64,000 nt of DNA, taken from the NCBI RefSeq assembly GCF_026650985.1, contig NZ_CP086239.1, forward strand, positions 744,001-808,000, written 5' to 3'. Every line of letters begins with the position of its first letter. Position 1 is the stretch's first letter. Positions 57,550 to 64,000 of this stretch are shown here, one piece after another. The notes under the pieces are model-generated. The model saw only the letters and a list, made by a program, of their open reading frames with translations. It was not told the DNA's origin and ran no database searches. Made by a program: the position numbers and the translations under genes. The DNA comes from Clostridium estertheticum (GTDB lineage: Bacteria > Bacillota > Clostridia > Clostridiales > Clostridiaceae).

Positions 57550-57608
57550 AAATAAAAAACACTAATATGCACATAATAAATATAAAATCTCACTAAGGAG
57601 AGGCGCAT

Positions 57609-58883
57609 ATGTATAATTTGATTAAGTTAGATAATGGTTTAAGGATTGCAGTTGAAAATATTGAATATGTGAATTCTGTAAGTGTAGGCTTATGGGTGGA
57701 AAATGGATCTAGAAATGAAAATACAGTTAACAGTGGAATATCACATTTCATTGAACATATGCTTTTTAAAGGAACGACAGCTAGAACTGCAAAACAAATT
57801 GCTGAAACCATTGAAGATGTCGGTGGTCAAATAAATGCGTTTACAAGTAGGGAAGCTACATGTTTTTATATAAAAGCATTAGACACTCACCTTGATTTAT
57901 CATTAGATATTATTTCGGATATGTTATTCAACAGTACCTTTTGTGAAGAAGATATTGAAAAGGAAAAAGGTGTAATTGTTGAGGAAATAAATATGAGTGA
58001 GGATTCACCAGAGGATGTTTTAGCAGACTTGCATACAAAAGCAATTTGGGAATCAGATTCTATTTCGTTACCAATTTTAGGGACAATAGATACTGTAAAT
58101 TCTTTTAATAGAAAAATGATAGTAGATTATATAGATTCGTATTATATACCAGAAAATTCAGTAATATCTATTTCTGGTAAATTTAATATGGAAGATATAG
58201 AAAGTCTTGTTGAAAAATATTTTGGTAAATGGCGCTATAAAAATAAGCAGATTACTAAATATAGTAGCCCAAAAATATTTAATAACCATTATTTTAGAAA
58301 AAAAGATATTGAGCAACTTCATATAAGTTTAGGAATCCCAGGTGTAGGTCTTGGAGAAGATGATATTTATACATTAATATTATTAAGCAATATACTTGGT
58401 GGTGGAGCGTCTTCATTATTATTCCAAAAAGTTCGTGAAGATTTAGGGGTATGTTATTCTATCTATTGTTATATATCAGCATTTAAAAATACAGGAGTTG
58501 TAAGCATTTATGCTGGGCTTAATCCCAAATATGCACAAGTTGCTATTGATGTTATAAAAGAAGAAGTTAGTAACTTTGCGAAACTAGGGATCACTAATGA
58601 AAAATTAAGTAAAGCTAAGGAACAGTTGAAGGGTAGCTACATTTTAGGGCTTGAAAGCACAAGTAGCAGAATGTTTAGCAATGGAAAATCAGCGCTGTTT
58701 ATGGACAAAATAAATACGCCTGAAGAAATATTACAAAAAATAGATGAAATAGATATGATAAAGGTAAACGCTGTAATGGAAAAGACCTTCAAAATAGGTA
58801 TAATAAATTCGTCATATGTAGGAAGAGAAAATGAAATGCTTAAAAAGGTTTTTGATGGTAATGTTATTTCTATGGATAAGTAG
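57609..58883 (+). CDS. M16 family zinc peptidase
   Basis: Metalloprotease of 424 residues related to mitochondrial processing peptidase and Bacillus YmxG/MlpA. The inverted zinc motif HxxEH is in GISHFIEHMLFKGT (near residue 46), with the downstream acidic ligand region EEDIEKEKGVIVEEINMSED. The C-terminal half is the inactive second M16 domain with GGGASSLLFQKVREDLGVCY. In Firmicutes this gene commonly follows pnp. The substrate is unknown. It ends 84 bases before the YmxH-type gene, and the RNA between them can fold over that gene's ribosome binding site. Confidence 0.92.
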   Translation: MYNLIKLDNGLRIAVENIEYVNSVSVGLWVENGSRNENTVNSGISHFIEHMLFKGTTARTAKQIAETIEDVGGQINAFTSREATCFYIKALDTHLDLSLDIISDMLFNSTFCEEDIEKEKGVIVEEINMSEDSPEDVLADLHTKAIWESDSISLPILGTIDTVNSFNRKMIVDYIDSYYIPENSVISISGKFNMEDIESLVEKYFGKWRYKNKQITKYSSPKIFNNHYFRKKDIEQLHISLGIPGVGLGEDDIYTLILLSNILGGGASSLLFQKVREDLGVCYSIYCYISAFKNTGVVSIYAGLNPKYAQVAIDVIKEEVSNFAKLGITNEKLSKAKEQLKGSYILGLESTSSRMFSNGKSALFMDKINTPEEILQKIDEIDMIKVNAVMEKTFKIGIINSSYVGRENEMLKKVFDGNVISMDK

Positions 58884-58905
58884 ATTATTTAATAAAATAT
58901 AAAAA

Positions 58906-58961
58906 TAAGGAATATCTCCTTAATATAATCCATAGTATTTTATGAGAAGTGTTAAGGAGAT
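58906..58961 (+). promoter_or_regulatory. Mutually exclusive hairpins over a ribosome binding site
   Basis: ATCTCCTTAA (58914-58923) is the exact complement of TTAAGGAGAT (58952-58961), which contains the ribosome binding site of the next gene. The same upstream element can instead pair with TAAGGA (58906-58911) through TCCTTA (58917-58922). This is a two-state arrangement able to hide or free the site. Confidence 0.5.
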
Positions 58962-58967
58962 GTTTAT

Positions 58968-59243
58968 ATGGAAGACAATGTAAAACTGTATAGTGAAATG
59001 GAAAGATATGAAATCATAAATATTAATGATGGTGATAAATATAGCAATTTAGGTAGTAATGATGTAGTTATTGATGAAAATGGCTTTTTAAAATTTTTAA
59101 TTATAAATGATGGCAGTTCTAAGTTCAGCTTTTTTCGAAATAACGATATTATTGAAGTTCCTTGGGAATATGTTAAAAAAATAGGGTCTAGAACTATAAT
59201 TATTGATGTTGATAATGAATTATTAAAAAAATCTCATGTTTAA
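58968..59243 (+). CDS. YlmC/YmxH family sporulation-associated protein
   Basis: Protein of 91 residues with a PRC-barrel-like fold: MERYEIININDGDKYSNLG followed by ENGFLKFLIINDG and VPWEYVKKIGSRTIIID, the YlmC/YmxH family pattern. YmxH is expressed in sporulation in Bacillus; its function is not known. The ribosome binding site AAGGAGA at 58954-58960 is predicted to be masked by an upstream complement. It is placed between the M16 protease and aspartate kinase genes, as in Bacillus. Confidence 0.82.
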   Translation: MEDNVKLYSEMERYEIININDGDKYSNLGSNDVVIDENGFLKFLIINDGSSKFSFFRNNDIIEVPWEYVKKIGSRTIIIDVDNELLKKSHV

Positions 59244-59276
59244 CGATATTTCAATTATTATTCCAGGAGGTCAGAA

Positions 59277-60467
59277 ATGAAGATATTAGTTCAAAAGTTT
59301 GGCGGTACATCTGTTTCAACTAAGGAAAAAAGAAAGCTTGTAGCAAGTAAAGTAATAAATGCAAAGGCTAAGGGGTATTTTCCCGTGGTAGTGGTTTCGG
59401 CTATGGGAAGAAAAGGTGAGCCTTATGCTACCGATACACTGTTATCACAAATAGACGATGATTTTAAAGGTGCAAATCCATTAGCAATAGATTTGCTAAT
59501 GAGTTGTGGTGAAATTATAAGCACTGTAGTAATGTGTAATGAATTAAATAATAATAAAGTTGATGTTGTGCCTTTAACTGGGGGACAAGCAGGTATAATT
59601 ACAGATAGTAGTTATACAAATGCTGCGATACTTAATGTAGATACAAAAAGGATATTAAGTATTTTGAAAAACGGAAAGGTTCCTGTAGTTGCAGGATTTC
59701 AAGGTATGGATGACAAGGGCTATGTTACGACCATTGGTAGAGGCGGAAGTGATGTTACAGCTGCACTGCTTGGGGCGGCGCTTAACGCAGTAGAGGTTCG
59801 AATATACACTGATGTAGATGGAATTATGACAGCGGATCCAAGAATAGTTTCTGAGGCAACTTTAATAAAGAAAATAAGTTATGATGAAATATTTCAATTT
59901 GCGGATCAAGGAGCAAAGGTTATACACCCAAGAGCAGTGGAGATATGTAAAAAATACAATATACCACTCGTAATAAAAAATACTATGAATGAATGCGACG
60001 GAACTGTAATTTCAAATTTTGAAAGTGAAGAAGATGATAATATAATTACAGGAATTACACATATGAATAATAGGGTTCAAATAAAAGTAACTAAAAATTC
60101 AGGTTCTAGCTATGATGATCTTTTTGATATTCTAGCTGAAAACCTTATAAGTATAGATCTTATAAATGTTTTTCCTAAAGAGAAAATATTTACTATTGAT
60201 GAAAAGGACTTTACTAAATTTACTGATTTAATAAAAGAACTTAATATATCTTATTCTTTTGTGAAGGATTGTAGTAAGCTTGCAATTATTGGTTCAAAAA
60301 TGAGAGGTATACCTGGTGTTATGGCGAGAATACTTAAGGCGTTAACAAAACAAAAAATTGAAGTATTACAAACAGCGGATTCTCATATGACAATATGGTG
60401 TCTTGTAGAAACAAGAGATGCCAAAAAAGCTATTATTGCACTACATAGAGAATTTAAATTAGGTTAA
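59277..60467 (+). CDS. dapG: Aspartate kinase
   Basis: First enzyme of lysine, threonine and diaminopimelate synthesis, 396 residues. The kinase domain has LVQKFGGTSVSTKEKRK at the start, VVVSAMGRKGEPYATD and FTTIGRGGSDVTAALLG-like TTIGRGGSDVTAALLGAAL (near residue 150). Two ACT domains in the C-terminal third (RVQIKVTKNSG, LAIIGSKMRGIPGVMARIL) imply feedback by an amino acid. Its place beside the YmxH-type gene and before tepA is like dapG of Bacillus. No lysine riboswitch is visible upstream. Confidence 0.92.
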   Translation: MKILVQKFGGTSVSTKEKRKLVASKVINAKAKGYFPVVVVSAMGRKGEPYATDTLLSQIDDDFKGANPLAIDLLMSCGEIISTVVMCNELNNNKVDVVPLTGGQAGIITDSSYTNAAILNVDTKRILSILKNGKVPVVAGFQGMDDKGYVTTIGRGGSDVTAALLGAALNAVEVRIYTDVDGIMTADPRIVSEATLIKKISYDEIFQFADQGAKVIHPRAVEICKKYNIPLVIKNTMNECDGTVISNFESEEDDNIITGITHMNNRVQIKVTKNSGSSYDDLFDILAENLISIDLINVFPKEKIFTIDEKDFTKFTDLIKELNISYSFVKDCSKLAIIGSKMRGIPGVMARILKALTKQKIEVLQTADSHMTIWCLVETRDAKKAIIALHREFKLG

Positions 60468-60523
60468 AAAATGTATATAGTTTCTCTTAATGCACAAAAT
60501 AAAGTGAATTAGGAGGAATGCAA

Positions 60524-61207
60524 ATGTTAAAAACTCAAAAAAACAATGAAGATAAGAATAATGATCAGGTAGAAAGTATCAAAGAACTTGGAACAACTAA
60601 TGTTGCAACTCAGGATGATAGAATTCAAGTTTTACCAATTATTGGACAAATAGAAGGACATATGATGTTATCTCCTCAAACAAAGGCTACTAAGTATGAA
60701 CATGTTATCCCAGAACTTATTGCTATGGAGAGAGATGAAAAAGTAAAAGGTATTCTTATAGTCCTAAATACTGTAGGAGGAGATGTGGAAGCAGGTCTTG
60801 CAATAGCGGAGATGATTCGCAGCGTAAGTAAGCCAACAGTGTCGCTTGTAGTCGGTGGAGGGCATTCAATAGGCATACCACTGGCAACAGCTGCTGAGTA
60901 CTCATTTATTTCTCCATCTGCAACTATGATAATTCATCCTATAAGAATGAATGGTTTAATCATAGGAGTACCTCAAACTTTTGAGTATTTTAATAAAATG
61001 CAAGAGAGAATCACAGAATTTATTATTAGAACCTCAAAGATTGACAAGGAAACGGTAAATAGATTAATGCTTCAAACTGATGAGCTTTTAAATGATATGG
61101 GTACTATACTCATAGGAAAACAAGCAGTGGATAATGGACTAATAGATGAAGTTGGTGGAATAAGTGAAGCTTTATCAAAATTAAATGAAATGATAGATAA
61201 AGTATAA
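60524..61207 (+). CDS. tepA: ClpP-like translocation-enhancing protein TepA
   Basis: ClpP-type serine protease family member of 227 residues. After a charged N-terminus the fold has IGQIEGHMML, LNTVGGDVEAGLAIAEMI, VVGGGHSIGIPLATAAE with the nucleophile serine (near residue 113), and SATMIIHPIRM with the histidine (near 139). TepA is reported to help protein export in Bacillus and to degrade signal peptides or spore proteins. AGGAGG at 60511-60516 lies seven bases before ATG 60524 and only one before ATG 60518. Confidence 0.9.
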   Translation: MLKTQKNNEDKNNDQVESIKELGTTNVATQDDRIQVLPIIGQIEGHMMLSPQTKATKYEHVIPELIAMERDEKVKGILIVLNTVGGDVEAGLAIAEMIRSVSKPTVSLVVGGGHSIGIPLATAAEYSFISPSATMIIHPIRMNGLIIGVPQTFEYFNKMQERITEFIIRTSKIDKETVNRLMLQTDELLNDMGTILIGKQAVDNGLIDEVGGISEALSKLNEMIDKV

Positions 61208-61252
61208 AAACAGATATAAATAGGTCTAAATGACCTATTTATATCTGTTTTT
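61206..61252 (+). terminator. Perfect 21-base terminator after tepA
   Basis: The 21 bases 61206-61226 are exactly complementary to 61232-61252; the right arm ends in TTTTT, so the T-tract pairs with an upstream A-tract. It separates tepA from ftsK. Confidence 0.88.
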
Positions 61253-61401
61253 ATTGACTGTTTACTATAACGAATAGATTCTAATGGTAATTTTTATAGA
61301 AGTAGTTTAAAATACATTTATAAATCTATTTAAAGTTAAAGGGAATTTATAATGTTTGTAGAAATAATAAAGATAGAACTAATAAAAATTGAGGTGATAC
61401 T

Positions 61402-63708
61402 TTGGCCAGAAAAAAAACTAAATCTAAAGGTTCTAAGATTGTAGACAGTGATAGTGAAATTTTTGGAATTATCTTAATAACAATAGGCGTATTAATGTTA
61501 TTAAGCATATTCTCAACTATATTTTCAAGTTCTAATTCAATATCAGGTATGATTGGTAATTTTATTAATCATCTACTTTTTGCGACTTTGGGGTTAGGTG
61601 CATATCTTTCTCCGTTTTTGATATTATTTGTAGGTTTTTGTGATATTGTTAAGAAAGGTAAGATAAATTTTAGTAAAAAGTTTTATGGGATAATGCTTAC
61701 TATAATGAACACATTGCTATTTATACAAATGTTAACTTTAGATGAGTACTATGTTAAAGGAAATTTTTTACTTGGAATAAATAAAATATATAAATCATCA
61801 AGTGTTTTGCATGGGGGTATTATTAGTTATTCCATTGATGTACCAATGTACACATTATTTGGTGCTGTTGGAAGTTGTATAATATTTATTGCAATTTATG
61901 TAATTTGTTTAATTATAATATTAAACGTATCGCTAAATGATGTATTTATGTATTTTAAGGAAAGATTCATAACTAAAAGAGATACTAATAAAAATGATAG
62001 TAAGGAGCTATATATAGAAAATAATGATAGTCAAGAAGAATTAGCAGTTTCAAGTGAAGGAAAAAACAAATTTATTAAAGATATTAGCAACAAAATTAAA
62101 ATAATTGATTTTATAAAATCAAATGATATTGAAACGGAAGAGCAAGTACCGAATGAGGATGAAGTTTCTAATATTAATAAGAGTGATAATGCAAGAGGAA
62201 CAAAAGTAAAGCACATAGATAATTCTATAAAGCAAGAGCTTGAACAAGAAATTCAATTAAATAGTGTGCAAATAAAGCCAAACTATAAATATGAATATCC
62301 TACCTTAGAGTTATTAAATGAAAATATTACTTCTAAAATGAATAAAAATGATAAAAAAGAATTACTTAATAATGCGAATAAATTACAAGAGACATTAAGT
62401 AGCTTTGGAGTTGAAGCAAAAGTTATTCAAGTTACCAAAGGACCTTCAGTTACAAGGTTCGAACTTCAGCCAAATGCTGGGGTTAAGGTGAGCAAGATTG
62501 TGAATTTAGCAGATGATATTGCATTGAATTTAGCCTCATCGGGTGTAAGAATTGAAGCACCAATACCCGGTAAAGCAGCTGTAGGAATTGAAGTACCAAA
62601 TAAAGAGTTAAGCGCAGTGTACTTAAGAGAAGTAATAGAGTCTAATGAATTTTTAGAAACAAACAAAAATTTGTCTTTTAGTTTAGGAAAAGACATAGGT
62701 GGTAATTGCGTTGTTTCAGATTTAACAAAAATGCCACATTTATTAGTAGCGGGGGCTACGGGCTCCGGAAAGAGTGTTTGCATAAATTCATTAATAATAA
62801 GTTTACTTTATAAATATTCCCCAGAAGAGGTTAAGTTATTACTAATTGACCCCAAGGTTGTTGAATTAAATATTTATAATGGAATACCCCATTTATTAAT
62901 ACCAGTTGTAACGGATCCAAAAAAATCAGCAGGTGCTTTAAATTGGGCTGTGAATGAAATGACAAGAAGATATAAGAGTTTTGCCGAAAATAATGTGCGA
63001 AGTATTGAGGGATATAATGAATTAGTTAATAAAGGCATTCTTGAAGAAAAATTACCATGGATTGTTATAATAATTGATGAGTTAGCGGACTTAATGACGG
63101 TTTGTGCAAATGATGTAGAAGAGTATATTGGTAGGCTCGCACAGATGGCAAGAGCGGCAGGTATGCATTTAGTAATTGCTACGCAAAGGCCTTCGGTCGA
63201 TGTTATTACAGGCGTGATAAAGGCTAATATACCTTCAAGAATATCATTTGCAGTTTCAAGTCAAATTGATTCAAGAACAATTTTAGATTCCGCTGGTGCA
63301 GAAAAATTACTTGGTAAAGGAGATATGCTTTTTTATCCGTCTGGAGAGTCTAAACCAATTAGAATACAAGGAGCTTTTGTATCGGAAGAAGAAGTTGAGC
63401 GAGTTGTTAATTTTATAAAAGACCAGAAGACCCAGGTGAATTATGAAAAGGAAATAATAGATGAAATAGAAAGTAGTTCGGTAAAGAAAGATGATAATGA
63501 AGGCATTGACGAATTATTAAATGAAGCAATTAGAATAGTTGTTGAAAATGGTCAAGCATCCACTTCCTTATTGCAACGTAAGCTAAAAATAGGTTATAAT
63601 AGAGCAGCAAGAATTATAGAACAAATGGAGGAACGTAGGATTATATCTGGTAGAAATGGAAGTAAACCTAGGGAAATATTGGTAAGTAATGCTGAACTTA
63701 AAAATTAA
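61402..63708 (+). CDS. ftsK: DNA translocase FtsK/SpoIIIE
   Basis: Membrane-anchored DNA pump for chromosome segregation in division or sporulation, 768 residues. Four transmembrane segments lie in about residues 15-180, then a charged linker (about 190-300). The motor has LVAGATGSGKSVCINSLI (near residue 449), IVIIIDELADLM and GMHLVIATQRPSVDVI. A C-terminal gamma winged-helix domain (about 700-765, with LLQRKLKIGYNRAARIIEQM) reads orienting sequences. Start codon is TTG 61402, with GAGGTGAT just upstream. Confidence 0.95.
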   Translation: MARKKTKSKGSKIVDSDSEIFGIILITIGVLMLLSIFSTIFSSSNSISGMIGNFINHLLFATLGLGAYLSPFLILFVGFCDIVKKGKINFSKKFYGIMLTIMNTLLFIQMLTLDEYYVKGNFLLGINKIYKSSSVLHGGIISYSIDVPMYTLFGAVGSCIIFIAIYVICLIIILNVSLNDVFMYFKERFITKRDTNKNDSKELYIENNDSQEELAVSSEGKNKFIKDISNKIKIIDFIKSNDIETEEQVPNEDEVSNINKSDNARGTKVKHIDNSIKQELEQEIQLNSVQIKPNYKYEYPTLELLNENITSKMNKNDKKELLNNANKLQETLSSFGVEAKVIQVTKGPSVTRFELQPNAGVKVSKIVNLADDIALNLASSGVRIEAPIPGKAAVGIEVPNKELSAVYLREVIESNEFLETNKNLSFSLGKDIGGNCVVSDLTKMPHLLVAGATGSGKSVCINSLIISLLYKYSPEEVKLLLIDPKVVELNIYNGIPHLLIPVVTDPKKSAGALNWAVNEMTRRYKSFAENNVRSIEGYNELVNKGILEEKLPWIVIIIDELADLMTVCANDVEEYIGRLAQMARAAGMHLVIATQRPSVDVITGVIKANIPSRISFAVSSQIDSRTILDSAGAEKLLGKGDMLFYPSGESKPIRIQGAFVSEEEVERVVNFIKDQKTQVNYEKEIIDEIESSSVKKDDNEGIDELLNEAIRIVVENGQASTSLLQRKLKIGYNRAARIIEQMEERRIISGRNGSKPREILVSNAELKN

Positions 63709-63753
63709 TAAAACAAATTTTTGTAAGAATAATTGCAAATACCCTTGTTTAAT

Positions 63754-63794
63754 TTGTAAATCACATTTACAATAATTTATGTATACAATTATAG
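63754..63794 (+). promoter_or_regulatory. Dyad and promoter candidate before rimO
   Basis: TTGTAAAT and ATTTACAA (63754-63761, 63765-63772) are perfect complements with a three-base centre. The inner sequence TGTAA-N7-TTACA fits the GlnR/TnrA consensus TGTNA-N7-TNACA. The right half-site contains TTTACA (63766-63771), which could be a -35 box with a weak -10 (TATAGA, 63790-63795). Confidence 0.4.
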
Positions 63795-63898
63795 AAGGAT
63801 AATAGGTTAATAGTTATTATCTGTTTTAAGAACTAAACAATGAGAAAAAAAGCTAATAAATGGGATTTACCCGCAGAGACAAACAAGGAGGCTGACTT

Positions 63899-64000
63899 AT
63901 GGAAAAATTGAAAGTTGGAGTTATAAATCTAGGTTGTGATAAAAATAGAATTGATAGTGAGATTATAATAGGTAGTTTAAGTGAAAGATATAATATGACA
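63899..64000 (+). CDS. rimO: Ribosomal protein S12 methylthiotransferase RimO, N-terminal part
   Basis: Only the first 34 codons are in the window; the gene continues beyond the right end. The N-terminus [20 protein letters not shown] is the MiaB/RimO-type start, with the first cluster cysteine at residue 13, and the CDKNRIDSE variant points to RimO rather than MiaB. The enzyme is a radical SAM protein that adds a methylthio group to an aspartate of S12. AAGGAGG lies seven bases before ATG 63899. Confidence 0.88.
   Translation, partial: MEKLKVGVINLGCDKNRIDSEIIIGSLSERYNMT

Noticed and set aside
59180-59276. Lysine riboswitch before aspartate kinase.
   Set aside because: Only 33 bases separate the gene from its upstream neighbour, too short for the element, and no matching structure is visible.
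61351-61443. A 30-codon frame starting MFVEIIKIELIKIEV before ftsK.
   Set aside because: It overlaps the ftsK start in another frame, has only a weak ribosome binding site and shows no recognisable feature.

Overview
The window is a 64 kb piece of a low-GC Firmicute chromosome, almost certainly Clostridium sensu stricto. The evidence is the strong AT bias, the many AGGAGG-type ribosome binding sites, the PolC-type replicase, CodY, and a gene order typical of clostridia: pta-ackA-yceD-rpmF-plsX-acpP-rnc-smc-ftsY-ylxM-ffh-rpsP ... codY-rpsB-tsf-pyrH-frr-uppS-cdsA-dxr-rseP-ispG-polC-rimP-nusA-infB ... rpsO-pnp ... ftsK-rimO. I see no rRNA, tRNA, CRISPR array, transposase gene or prophage.

Region by region. 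1-1.6 kb: end of pta, then ackA (acetate and ATP from acetyl-CoA). 1.6-9.6 kb: yceD-rpmF, plsX-acpP (lipid synthesis), rnc, a radical SAM gene, a 32-residue membrane peptide and smc. 9.6-16.7 kb: the SRP genes (ftsY, ylxM, ffh), rpsP-khpA-rimM-trmD, rplS behind an RNA leader, rbgA and rnhB. 16.7-28.2 kb: yraN followed by an accessory block that interrupts the conserved order. This block holds an HD-GYP gene, an ABC-2 exporter pair, gltS and, divergent from gltS, a 5-oxoprolinase operon (pxpA, an NRAMP-like gene, pxpB, pxpC). The operon ends in an OadA-like carboxyltransferase, a truncated biotin-carrier gene and an unexplained GC-rich structured segment. 28.2-34.1 kb: comM, dprA, topA, codY. 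34.2-42.8 kb: rpsB, tsf, pyrH, frr, uppS, cdsA, dxr, rseP, ispG. 42.8-57.5 kb: polC, the rimP-nusA-rnpM-ylxQ-infB-rbfA-nrnA-truB-ribF series, rpsO and pnp. 57.6-64 kb: an M16 protease, a YlmC/YmxH protein, aspartate kinase, tepA, ftsK/spoIIIE and the start of rimO.

The core regions are ordinary housekeeping, and their interest lies in the non-coding control elements. These include sigma-A promoters with 17-base spacers, probable autoregulatory leaders before rplS, rpsB and rpsO, a hairpin leader before pnp, and many perfect terminator hairpins. There is also a candidate Shine-Dalgarno-masking switch before the YmxH gene and a dyad operator before plsX.

The most unusual part is 20.7-28.2 kb. 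PxpABC would hydrolyse 5-oxoproline to glutamate, and the divergent GltS would move glutamate with sodium. The operon's NRAMP-like protein lacks the DPGN metal-binding motif, so it probably does not carry ordinary NRAMP metals. The downstream carboxyltransferase has lost an intact biotin carrier, because the adjacent gene stops after 46 codons. That gene is followed by about 47 bases that are roughly 62% G+C and contain short helices, leading into a strong terminator. A 115-base imperfect palindrome lies between gltS and pxpA.
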